This document shows, piece by piece, positions 1 to 5,212 of a DNA stretch of 19,429 nt. The number at the start of each line of letters is the position of its first letter. Within the stretch, counting starts at the first letter, position 1. The notes under the pieces were generated by a model. It did not search any database, was not told the origin of the DNA, and was given only the letters and a program-made list of their open reading frames with translations. Origin of the DNA: an uncultured Campylobacter sp. (GTDB taxonomy: Bacteria > Actinomycetota > Actinomycetes > Mycobacteriales > Mycobacteriaceae); contig CAMIME010000045.1 of assembly GCA_946221035.1 (NCBI GenBank), positions 1 through 19,429 of the forward strand. Direction: 5' to 3'. The translations under genes were made by a program, and so were the position numbers.

Positions 1-86
1 AGCACGCCCAATTGGCGCCCGAAACCCGGCCAACTCGGCATCCTGATATCGGCATCTGCGGCGGTATCGGCATCTAGACCCGGAGT

Positions 87-164
87 AGACCCCGTCGACC
101 GACGCCCCAGACAGACCCCGTCGACCGGCACCCCGGCCAGACCCCGTCGACCGACACCTCCGCC
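87..164. repeat. Three tandem 26-bp repeats with SalI-type palindrome
   Basis: Three units start at 87, 113 and 139, exactly 26 bp apart. Each opens with the same 15 bases (AGACCCCGTCGACCG) and diverges in its last 11 bases. The GTCGAC palindrome recurs in each unit. The array lies just beyond the 3' end of arsR, in a stretch (1-173) where I see no convincing gene. Just before it, TATCGGCATCT occurs twice (47 and 65). It may be a simple tandem expansion or a binding array; three units without unique spacers do not make a CRISPR. Confidence 0.8.
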
Positions 165-173
165 ACTACTACA

Positions 174-509
174 TCAATCCATCTGCAGCACGACGCGCAG
201 GTCCGCGAACGGGCCAGGGCGCACCCGATGCGTAACGGTTCGGCCGGTTCGGGTTTTCTCCAGAAGGCCGGCGTCGGTGAGCTTTTTCAAGTGGTGGGAG
301 ATTGTCGGCTGGCTCAACCCGGAGCGCTGCGCCAGTTCGCTGACACTCATCGGTTCACAACCCTCTTCGGCGAGGCGGGAGAGGAGTTGGAGGCGACCCG
401 GATCCGCGAGCACCTTGAAAAGGGCGGCGTAGTGTTCGGCCTCGCTGTCACTCAAAAGTCCCGCGCCTAAGGAGCAGCAAGTTGGGGGAGGGGTTGGGCT
501 ATCGGTCAT
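174..509 (-). CDS. arsR: ArsR-family arsenite-responsive repressor
   Basis: A 111-residue winged-helix repressor that would bind the divergent ars promoter and release it when As(III) or Sb(III) binds. The start at 509 gives MTDSPTPPPTCCSLG, with Cys11-Cys12 near the N terminus and Cys51 in the EEGCEP segment. This spacing matches what is known for the C. glutamicum ArsR site (two adjacent N-terminal Cys plus one 39 residues later). The recognition helix reads SGLSQPTISHHLKKL. The frame stays open upstream to 632, but that would run the protein through the operator and into acr3 leader sequence, so the shorter start is preferred. It is divergent from acr3-arsC and probably represses both itself and that operon. 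The family call is firm; the inducer is inferred from the cysteines and neighbours. Confidence 0.93.
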   Translation of the reverse strand: MTDSPTPPPTCCSLGAGLLSDSEAEHYAALFKVLADPGRLQLLSRLAEEGCEPMSVSELAQRSGLSQPTISHHLKKLTDAGLLEKTRTGRTVTHRVRPGPFADLRVVLQMD

Positions 510-527
510 GGCGTCTAGCTTTTCATA

Positions 528-556
528 TTGAGGCGTATCAATGCGAAATGTACCGT
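528..556 (+). promoter_or_regulatory. Probable acr3-arsC promoter
   Basis: A -35-like TTGAGG at 528-533 and a -10-like TACCGT at 551-556 are separated by exactly 17 bp. Transcription would start near 563, inside the inverted repeat at 556-581, which fits repression by steric block. An additional short inverted repeat, ATTGA-N6-TCAAT (527-542), overlaps the -35 region and is another possible ArsR contact. Confidence 0.5.
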
Positions 557-581
557 TCGTATCGACGTCCATCGATACGAA
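556..581. promoter_or_regulatory. Candidate ArsR operator, perfect inverted repeat
   Basis: TTCGTATCGA (556-565) and TCGATACGAA (572-581) are perfect 10-bp arms around a 6-bp centre. The repeat lies between arsR and acr3, overlaps the predicted acr3 start site and ends 14 bases before the chosen acr3 start codon. Position and symmetry suit a dimeric repressor; assignment to ArsR is inference. Confidence 0.6.
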
Positions 582-595
582 AGTTTGCCCACCCG

Positions 596-1678
596 ATGAC
601 CGAAAACCCGATGACCGAAACAACAAGACCACCCCGCCTGTCCTTCCTCGACCGCTTCCTGCCGGTGTGGATCCTGCTTGCCATGGCGCTGGGCCTCGGC
701 CTGGGCCGCGCGGTCCCCGGCCTAGGCAGCGCGCTGGAAAGCCTCGAGGTCGGCGGCATCTCCCTGCCCATCGCGCTCGGCCTGCTGGTCATGATGTACC
801 CGCCCCTAGCCAAGGTGCGTTACGACAAAACCCGCGAGATCACCGCCGACAAACGCCTCATGACGGTCTCCATCATCCTGAACTGGATCGTCGGCCCCGC
901 GTTCATGTTTGCGCTGGCGTGGATCTTCCTCCCGGACGCCCCGGAACTACGCACGGGGCTGATCATCGTGGGGTTGGCCCGCTGCATCGCCATGGTGCTT
1001 GTGTGGTCCGACCTGGCGTGCGCGGATAGGGAGGCCACCGCCGTGCTCGTGGCCATCAACTCGGTGTTCCAGGTGCTCATGTTCGGCGTGCTCGGCTGGT
1101 TCTACTTGCAAATCCTCCCCGGCTGGCTGGGCCTGGAAACCACCTCGGCGGACTTCTCCTTTGCCGCCATCGTCACCGCCGTCCTCGTCTTCCTGGGCAT
1201 CCCACTGCTGGCCGGCGTGCTCTCCCGCATCATCGGCGAGCGCACGAAGGGTCGCGACTGGTACGAAAACACCTTCCTTCCCAAGATCTCCCCGCTGGCA
1301 CTCATCGGCCTGCTGTACACGATCGTGCTGCTGTTTTCCCTGCAGGGCGACCAGATCCTCTCCCAGCCGTGGACCGTCGCCCGCGTCGCAGTGCCGCTGC
1401 TCATTTACTTCGTGGGCATGTTCGTCATCGCGCTGATCGTGACCAAAGCAACCGGCATGAACTACGCCCAATCCGCGTCCGTGTCCTTCACCGCCGCCGG
1501 CAACAACTTCGAGCTGGCCATCGCGGTGGCAATCGGAACGTTCGGCGCCGAATCCGCCCAGGCGCTTGCCGGCACGATCGGCCCGCTCATCGAGATCCCA
1601 GTCCTCGTCGGCCTGGTCTACGTCATGCGCGGCCTCGGCCCGCGCCTCTTCCCGGCCGACCCAACCCTTCCCAACTAA
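596..1678 (+). CDS. acr3: Acr3-family arsenite efflux permease
   Basis: A 360-residue membrane protein with about ten hydrophobic helices, which would export As(III) from the cytoplasm. The family signatures are visible: GLARCIAMVLVWSDLA places a cysteine at residue 130, and AAGNNFELAIAVAIGTFGAE places a glutamate at 306. In C. glutamicum Acr3 the functional residues are known as Cys129 and Glu305, so the match is nearly position for position and supports the start at 596. An in-frame ATG at 611 is an alternative, since ATGACCGAAA is repeated at 596 and 611. Upstream ATGs back to 482 would place the operator inside the gene. There is no clear Shine-Dalgarno. It is followed by arsC after 10 bases, so the two form an operon controlled by the divergent arsR. 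Confidence 0.95.
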   Translation: MTENPMTETTRPPRLSFLDRFLPVWILLAMALGLGLGRAVPGLGSALESLEVGGISLPIALGLLVMMYPPLAKVRYDKTREITADKRLMTVSIILNWIVGPAFMFALAWIFLPDAPELRTGLIIVGLARCIAMVLVWSDLACADREATAVLVAINSVFQVLMFGVLGWFYLQILPGWLGLETTSADFSFAAIVTAVLVFLGIPLLAGVLSRIIGERTKGRDWYENTFLPKISPLALIGLLYTIVLLFSLQGDQILSQPWTVARVAVPLLIYFVGMFVIALIVTKATGMNYAQSASVSFTAAGNNFELAIAVAIGTFGAESAQALAGTIGPLIEIPVLVGLVYVMRGLGPRLFPADPTLPN

Positions 1679-1688
1679 GGAGCCCCCA

Positions 1689-2090
1689 ATGCGACCCAAA
1701 GTCCTCTTCCTCTGCGTCCGCAACAGCGGCAAATCCCAGATGGCCGCAGCCCTCGCCGAAAAACACGCGGGCGAGCGCCTCGAGATCCACTCCGCCGGCA
1801 CCGAGCCCGGCACCAAACTCAACCAGGAATCCGTCGAGGCCATCGCGGAAGTCGGCGCCGACATGTCCCACGGCCACCCTAAGCCCATCGACGAAGACAT
1901 CCTCCGCACCGCCGACCGCGTGGTGCTGCTCGGCTCCGAGGTCCAGCTCGAAGCCCCCAACACAGAGCGATGGCTTATCGACGAACCTTCGGCCCGCGGC
2001 ATCACCGGCCCCGAACGCATGCGCCTGGTGCGAGACGACATCGACGCCCGCGTGAAACAGCTCGTGACCGAGCTCCTGGACAAGGCCTAG
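1689..2090 (+). CDS. arsC: Arsenate reductase, mycothiol-dependent type
   Basis: A 133-residue low-molecular-weight phosphatase-fold protein that reduces arsenate to arsenite for export by Acr3. The active loop is CVRNSGKSQMAAAL, with the nucleophile Cys9 near the N terminus. As I recall for the actinobacterial mycothiol/mycoredoxin-linked reductases, there is a lysine where the phosphatase loop has arginine, and I see no second redox cysteine, so thioredoxin-type intramolecular disulfide chemistry is unlikely. The C-terminal half carries IDEPSARG and ERMRLVRDDIDARV, typical of this class. The start at 1689 is set by AAGGAG (1677-1682), which overlaps the acr3 stop, with 6 bases spacing. An open frame upstream to 1566 lies inside acr3 and is not used. 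Confidence 0.93.
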   Translation: MRPKVLFLCVRNSGKSQMAAALAEKHAGERLEIHSAGTEPGTKLNQESVEAIAEVGADMSHGHPKPIDEDILRTADRVVLLGSEVQLEAPNTERWLIDEPSARGITGPERMRLVRDDIDARVKQLVTELLDKA

Positions 2091-2095
2091 AACAC

Positions 2096-2154
2096 CGGCG
2101 CAAGCGGCCTTCGCTGCTTGTGCCGCAACCGGGACGCCTGCATGCGCGCAGGCG
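2096..2154 (+). terminator. Two GC-rich hairpins after arsC
   Basis: The first hairpin pairs 2096-2105 with 2116-2125 (10 bp with one G:T pair), starting 5 bases after the arsC stop. The second pairs CGCCTGC (2135-2141) with GCAGGCG (2148-2154). Neither is followed by a T run, so if they terminate the ars transcript they do so as GC-rich actinobacterial hairpins. The rest of the interval to 2315 shows no gene. Confidence 0.4.
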
Positions 2155-2315
2155 AGGTGTCGCGGTAGTGGGTGGTGGAGGGGGAGGTCGCGTACTTCGG
2201 ATTTGTGGACGGTTTGCGGGAGCGTAGCTTCTCTAGCCTCACGCTTACGTATTGTTGCACGAATTACACGGTTGTGCTTTGAGAGCGCCCACGCGCGACA
2301 CCATCCGACCTGCGA

Positions 2316-2328
2316 TATCTTCACACGT
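2316..2328 (+). promoter_or_regulatory. -10 element for a leaderless GIY-YIG transcript
   Basis: TATCTT (2316-2321) follows TGCGA and ends 7 bases before the GTG at 2329, the distance at which transcription normally starts. No Shine-Dalgarno precedes that GTG. The paralog at 11287 has the same arrangement. A clear -35 was not identified. Confidence 0.4.
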
Positions 2329-3318
2329 GTGAGGTTCCCCAAGGGCAAGTCCATCGACACGCGCGATCTCGACTCACTCGCCCCCGCGTTCAAGCGTGGC
2401 GAGTCCCGCTGCGGCGTCTATCGCTTGCGCTTCGCCAACGGTGAGGCGTATTGCGGCCAGGCGACAAACGTCATCCGTCGCTACGGCGCGCACCGTCGCC
2501 ACTACCCAGACATCGTGGGTGTGGACTTCTTCCCGTTCTCCAAGGTCCGCCTCAACGAGGCCGAGCAGCTTTTGATCACCGAGACTGAGCAGCTCATGCC
2601 GTTGCGCAACGTCATGCTCGCTGGCCGTCCCCGGGGTGACGAGACCATCGAGATCGTGACCGCAGCCGGCTCAACCGTCGCACTTCCCTGGGAGCCGGAA
2701 CGTGCCAAGGGGCCAGCGAAATCGCTCGCGGACGATGGACAACCCAAACTCGCCCACTTGCTTACCCACCCGATGTTTCCCACGCTGCGCTCCATTCTGG
2801 GCTGGTACATCGCGCTGACCATCCCGGATCCCGCGGCCACAGCGGGCCAACAATGGACGGCAACCTGCCTGCCCTCCACCAACAAATCTGGAGATCACCA
2901 CAGGCTGATCACGATCTCGTGCGGGAACCTGGAAACCCTCTACATCACCGCCGATCGCCTGGTTGACAACGATTCCTTCTACTACACCGTCCGCATCAAC
3001 ACCGCGGCTCTCGACGATTACGACCAGTTCCGGGACCCGGAGCATGGCACGCACATAGCTCGCTGGGGTGCATCCGCCGCCGAATACACCAAAGAGCACG
3101 TCGGCGGATTCTGGTTTGACCCAGAAGACTTGGACCAGATCACTCACGGGGAGATTGATTTCCCGCACCTCGACGCATTCGTCGACGCCGCCTACGAACT
3201 TAACGTCCGCCTCATGCGCCGCGGCTCAACGATGTACTCGCGCTTTCATAACCGGAAGCTCGCGGACCTCCTCATCGCGGAGGCGGTCATTTGGGAGTCT
3301 GTCCTCGTGGAGCCCTAG
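2329..3318 (+). CDS. GIY-YIG domain protein with conserved novel C-terminal domain (copy 1)
   Basis: The 329-residue protein has an N-terminal GIY-YIG nuclease fold: GVY at residues 29-31, YCG at 41-43 (CGVYRLRFANGEAYCGQ), an arginine at 50/51, the glutamate of LNEAEQ at 79 and an asparagine at 94. These are the positions of the family's tyrosines, Arg, metal-binding Glu and Asn, so it may be catalytically intact. The remaining 220 residues match no domain I recognise but share several blocks with the paralog at 11287: WY....T.PDP, CLPST.KS, ISCGNLET, YNLNVR.M and F.N..LA. The GTG at 2329 is chosen because alignment to the paralog begins there; the frame is open upstream to 2203. It sits just before direct repeat copy 1. 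Role unknown; a DNA-cutting component of the island is plausible. Confidence 0.75.
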   Translation: MRFPKGKSIDTRDLDSLAPAFKRGESRCGVYRLRFANGEAYCGQATNVIRRYGAHRRHYPDIVGVDFFPFSKVRLNEAEQLLITETEQLMPLRNVMLAGRPRGDETIEIVTAAGSTVALPWEPERAKGPAKSLADDGQPKLAHLLTHPMFPTLRSILGWYIALTIPDPAATAGQQWTATCLPSTNKSGDHHRLITISCGNLETLYITADRLVDNDSFYYTVRINTAALDDYDQFRDPEHGTHIARWGASAAEYTKEHVGGFWFDPEDLDQITHGEIDFPHLDAFVDAAYELNVRLMRRGSTMYSRFHNRKLADLLIAEAVIWESVLVEP

Positions 3319-3351
3319 GAGCCTCCCGCTTATCGACGACCTCCGGTCAAT

Positions 3352-3450
3352 CCCCGCACGTCAGAGCCGTGTCGGGGCTGATTGCTAGGTTCTTTGTCGT
3401 GCCCGTTGTGGGCACCCCTTCCTAGTGGCGCGCTCGTCTCCGCCACTAGG
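3352..3450 (+). other. Tandem hairpins upstream of the small peptide gene, copy 1
   Basis: Three consecutive hairpins. H1: CCCCGCACG (3352-3360) pairs with CGTG-CGGGG (3368-3377, one bulged T). H2: GTGCCC (3399-3404) with GGGCAC (3410-3415), loop GTTGT. H3: CCTAGTGGCG (3421-3430) with CGCCACTAGG (3441-3450), perfect 10 bp. H2 and H3 are identical in copy 2; one base in the H1 loop and one pair at the H1 base differ. This could be a structured 5' leader of the peptide mRNA or an independent small RNA. No promoter was confidently identified. Confidence 0.55.
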
Positions 3451-3509
3451 TGGGACGGGTGCGCTCTCTGGTGAGGGTTCACTCCGACCGTGGGAAGGGG
3501 GTGAGATGG

Positions 3510-3656
3510 ATGCCTAAGCGCGAATCCGGTGATCAGCCGGATAAGCCGAAGGCCCGGAAAGCGATCCACGAAATCGCGATCCGGGCCGTGGGCGGGCTTC
3601 TGGCCAATCTGCTCGCGGACATCGTCCGTGAGCTAACTGGTTGGCCAGATAGCTAG
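3510..3656 (+). CDS. Small helical peptide, 48 aa (copy 1)
   Basis: The peptide begins MPKRESGDQPDKPKARK, a charged N-terminal part. It continues with a hydrophobic, probably helical stretch around IAIRAVGGLLANLLADIV and ends GWPDS. I recognise no family. The ATG at 3510 is preceded by the purine-rich GGGGGTGA (3497-3504) 5 bases upstream; in-frame GTGs at 3501 and further back to 3450 are alternatives, the last overlapping hairpin H3. The best evidence that it is a gene is internal: copy 2 encodes an identical protein and the only two nucleotide differences (ACT/ACA, GGT/GGC) are synonymous. Size and a single hydrophobic helix recall type I toxins, but this is only analogy; a DNA- or membrane-binding regulator is equally possible. 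Confidence 0.6.
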   Translation: MPKRESGDQPDKPKARKAIHEIAIRAVGGLLANLLADIVRELTGWPDS

Positions 3657-3666
3657 TCTCACCAAA

Positions 3667-3698
3667 CCCTCGCGCTGTACCTTAAAGCGGCGCGGGGG
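3667..3698 (+). terminator. Terminator-like hairpin after small peptide, copy 1
   Basis: CCCTCGCGC (3667-3675) pairs with GCGCGGGGG (3690-3698), including one T:G pair, around a 14-base loop. It begins 10 bases after the peptide stop. In copy 2 the stem is unchanged while four loop bases differ, which points to a conserved structure. No T tract follows. Confidence 0.5.
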
Positions 3699-3715
3699 CC
3701 TAGCCGTTTGGGCCA

Positions 3716-3736
3716 GACATGATTACCAGTCATGTC
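3716..3736. promoter_or_regulatory. Palindrome overlapping the HipA-like start codon, copy 1
   Basis: GACATGA (3716-3722) and TCATGTC (3730-3736) form perfect 7-bp arms around TTACCAG. The right arm contains the ATG at 3732. Copy 2 keeps both arms and changes two centre bases. It may be an operator read by a dimeric protein or an RNA hairpin that hides the start codon. Confidence 0.5.
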
Positions 3737-4283
3737 GCGTCCAATTGTAACCGTTCCGCCGACACGCACAACCCCGGCTATTGCTTCACACGAAGGCTGG
3801 GCAGTTTTCGGCTCGTTAGCTGTAATTGGAGGTGATCTCGCTCCCGCAGAAGGTGTAATTAGTCACGTCACCGATGACGGAAACTATGCGAGAATTCCGC
3901 GACTGTACGCCTTGTGGTTGCTATGTAACGCCGAAGATATCCAGTTCCTTTACGCACCATTGCAAGCTGATGCGATTTGGTCGATTGATCAGGGGCTTTG
4001 GTTCGGCTCTCACGAAACCGACTGGGGTTTGGGTGAGCCGGACGAACCGTGGGGGCGGCCGACACTACCGAGTCTGCTCGAGGCAATCCCTGCAAGATTT
4101 TGGGATGAGGCCATTAAAGCCGTCAGGTCTCTGGACGGAGCGGTTCTCCGCGAATGCTTGGAGGAGGTAATTCCTGTCGAATGGGGTGTCAACCAAGCCG
4201 ATGTTGATAAACTCTACAACTACGTCATCCGCCGCAAAGAATACGTGGTTGGCGAGCTTTTCCGGCTACGGTCCCATATCTGA
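3732..4283 (+). CDS. Short HipA-like (HipA_2-type) protein
   Basis: A 183-residue soluble protein. RLYALWLLCNAEDIQFLYAP followed by AIWSIDQGLWFGS resembles the catalytic-loop and IDHG region of HipA-type kinases often encoded beside DUF3037 proteins. The tail (IPVEWGVNQADVDKLYNYVIRRKEYVV) resembles their C terminus. Such kinases are usually around 260 residues; here the N-terminal ATP-binding lobe appears missing and the expected N-x-D-R-H catalytic motif is absent, so kinase activity is doubtful. The first ~15 residues (MSRPIVTVPPTRTTPA) come from the direct repeat. The start lies inside a palindrome and has no Shine-Dalgarno. Base composition is less GC-rich than the flanking ars genes. A strong Shine-Dalgarno for the next gene follows the stop, so the two form an operon. 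Family assignment is tentative. Confidence 0.5.
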   Translation: MSRPIVTVPPTRTTPAIASHEGWAVFGSLAVIGGDLAPAEGVISHVTDDGNYARIPRLYALWLLCNAEDIQFLYAPLQADAIWSIDQGLWFGSHETDWGLGEPDEPWGRPTLPSLLEAIPARFWDEAIKAVRSLDGAVLRECLEEVIPVEWGVNQADVDKLYNYVIRRKEYVVGELFRLRSHI

Positions 4284-4297
4284 CCGGAGGTGAAGAC

Positions 4298-4681
4298 ATG
4301 CGGATCAACTACTGGGTCGTCAATGCGTACGTCGATGAATACGGTGTCAATTCACTCGGCATCGGAATCATTGCGGAGGACCCTGTGGCCGGTGTGTTCC
4401 AATCCCGCTGGGTGGATCCATCCGAGATGCCCTTCAGTCTGTTCCCGCTCTCCGCTGCTGCAATTGAATTAGCCCGGAACTTGAGCGACGAGTTGGAGAA
4501 GACCCCGGACCGAGGCAGCATCGCGCATCTTCGCGACCACTGGAACAACACCATTCGTATCGGCGACGAACGCGTTACCGACGCACAGTCACTCGGGATT
4601 GCGACAGAAAAGCTTTTCCGACGACTCATCCGCAGTTCATTCAGCAGCGAAGCGCTCGAGCACTCGCGGGGGACCGCGTAA
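4298..4681 (+). CDS. DUF3037-like small protein
   Basis: A 127-residue protein beginning MRINYWVVNAYVDEYGVNSL. The pattern of an aromatic-rich first strand, then a G-I-G-I-I strand, then DHWNNTIRIGDERVT and a final EKLFRRLI resembles DUF3037, whose members start with Y-x-x-x-R-Y-V and N-V-G-V-x and are commonly next to HipA-like kinases. That partnership is seen here too. The start is well supported: GGAGGTG at 4286-4292, 5 bases from the ATG and just after the upstream stop (14-base gap). The molecular function of DUF3037 is not known to me. No signal peptide or membrane helix. Confidence 0.55.
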   Translation: MRINYWVVNAYVDEYGVNSLGIGIIAEDPVAGVFQSRWVDPSEMPFSLFPLSAAAIELARNLSDELEKTPDRGSIAHLRDHWNNTIRIGDERVTDAQSLGIATEKLFRRLIRSSFSSEALEHSRGTA

Positions 4682-4760
4682 CAAGCCGCGGTTCCAGGAG
4701 GGACATCCGCTTCCACCACAGACCCAGGGGCTTCCCGCTTATCGACGACCTCCGGTCAAT

Positions 4761-4859
4761 CCCCGCACGTCAGAGTCGTGTCGGGCCCACTTGCTACGTT
4801 TTTTGTCGTGCCCGTTGTGGGCACCCCTTCCTAGTGGCGCGCTCGTCTCCGCCACTAGG
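4761..4859 (+). other. Tandem hairpins upstream of the small peptide gene, copy 2
   Basis: H2 (4808-4824) and H3 (4830-4839 with 4850-4859) are identical to copy 1. H1 (4761-4786) keeps CCCG/CGGG and CACG/CGTG pairing but loses the last G:C pair and has one loop change. A T run (TTTTTT, 4799-4804) separates H1 from H2 here, so in this copy H1 could also act as a weak terminator. Confidence 0.5.
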
Positions 4860-4918
4860 TGGGACGGGTGCGCTCTCTGGTGAGGGTTCACTCCGACCGT
4901 GGGAAGGGGGTGAGATGG

Positions 4919-5065
4919 ATGCCTAAGCGCGAATCCGGTGATCAGCCGGATAAGCCGAAGGCCCGGAAAGCGATCCACGAAATCGCGATCCGGGCCGTGG
5001 GCGGGCTTCTGGCCAATCTGCTCGCGGACATCGTCCGTGAGCTAACAGGCTGGCCAGATAGCTAG
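4919..5065 (+). CDS. Small helical peptide, 48 aa (copy 2)
   Basis: Identical in amino-acid sequence to the peptide at 3510-3656, with the same GGGGGTGA upstream of the ATG. Two synonymous third-position changes near the 3' end (Thr and Gly of ELTGW) are the only differences. In this copy the downstream partner genes are missing, since the adjoining reading frame is a 5' remnant and the Mrr gene follows in the opposite direction. Survival of the exact protein without the partners argues that it has its own function, although recent duplication or gene conversion would also preserve it. Confidence 0.6.
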   Translation: MPKRESGDQPDKPKARKAIHEIAIRAVGGLLANLLADIVRELTGWPDS

Positions 5066-5075
5066 TCTCACCAAA

Positions 5076-5107
5076 CCCTCGCGCTGAAGTTCAAAGCGGC
5101 GCGGGGG
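5076..5107 (+). terminator. Terminator-like hairpin after small peptide, copy 2
   Basis: Same stem as copy 1 (5076-5084 with 5099-5107), with a loop changed from TACCTT to AAGTTC at its centre. Conserved stem with a variable loop supports a real RNA structure. Confidence 0.5.
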
Positions 5108-5123
5108 CCTAGCCGTGTGGGCC

Positions 5124-5144
5124 GACATGATTAGTAGTCATGTC
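5124..5144. promoter_or_regulatory. Palindrome at remnant start codon, copy 2
   Basis: GACATGA and TCATGTC arms intact around TTAGTAG, although the gene that would start at 5140 is broken. Retention without the gene suggests either recent duplication or binding of a factor that acts elsewhere. Confidence 0.45.
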
Positions 5145-5183
5145 GTGTTCGATTGTAACCGTTCCGCTGACACGCACAACCCC
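5140..5183 (+). pseudogene. 5' remnant of a second HipA-like gene
   Basis: The ATG at 5140 opens MSCSIVTVPLTRTTPA, compared with MSRPIVTVPPTRTTPA at 3732. Similarity ends after these residues; the frame then runs antisense through the Mrr gene. Three amino-acid changes in 16 residues contrast with none in the 48-residue peptide just upstream. The simplest reading is that a second copy of the whole module once followed and was lost when the restriction genes joined at this point. Confidence 0.55.
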
Positions 5184-5212
5184 TGCGCTAGCGCGTTCGA
5201 AAACGCCAGGAG

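Larger units (their letters stand above)
3324..3775 (+). repeat. Direct repeat copy 1 (about 450 bp)
   Basis: Aligned by eye to 4733-5183: about 20 substitutions and one single-base indel over 452 bp, with 245 bp (3393-3637) completely identical. It holds three hairpins, a 48-codon ORF, a terminator-like hairpin, a palindrome and the first ~15 codons of the HipA-like gene. The unit starts 5 bases after the GIY-YIG stop codon. The two copies are in direct orientation 1409 bp apart and enclose the rest of the HipA-like gene and the DUF3037-like gene. Confidence 0.95.
4733..5183 (+). repeat. Direct repeat copy 2
   Basis: Counterpart of 3324-3775 with the same internal order: hairpins H1-H3, small peptide gene, terminator-like hairpin, palindrome and the 5' end of the HipA-like reading frame. 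Differences cluster at 4785-4801, in the terminator loop and at the right end. Beyond 5183 the similarity stops and the 3' end of the oppositely oriented Mrr gene begins at 5213. The interval 4682-5212 has no other supported gene. Confidence 0.95.

Noticed and set aside
1..73. Open minus-strand frame from an ATG at 73 to the window edge
   Set aside because: Only 24 codons visible, no Shine-Dalgarno, and it overlaps the TATCGGCATCT duplication; cannot be supported.
87..164. CRISPR array
   Set aside because: Three directly abutting 26-bp units with no unique spacers and no cas gene in the window.
947..2083. 378-codon minus-strand frame across acr3-arsC
   Set aside because: It is antisense to two firmly identified genes, has low-complexity Glu/Gly/His-rich translation and no family signature; it reflects GC-rich codon structure.
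3330..3569. 79-codon minus-strand frame in repeat copy 1, also in copy 2 (4739-4978)
   Set aside because: It is duplicated only because the DNA is duplicated. Unlike the 48-residue peptide, its copies differ in amino acids (the segment after HNGHDK), and it runs across the hairpins.
3838..3846. Perfect Shine-Dalgarno-like GGAGGTGAT inside the HipA-like gene as an internal start
   Set aside because: It encodes the residues IGGDL in frame, and no in-frame start codon follows at a suitable distance.
3324..5183. Insertion sequence or composite transposon formed by the two repeats
   Set aside because: No transposase or recombinase is encoded in either repeat or between them, and I see no terminal inverted repeats or target duplications.
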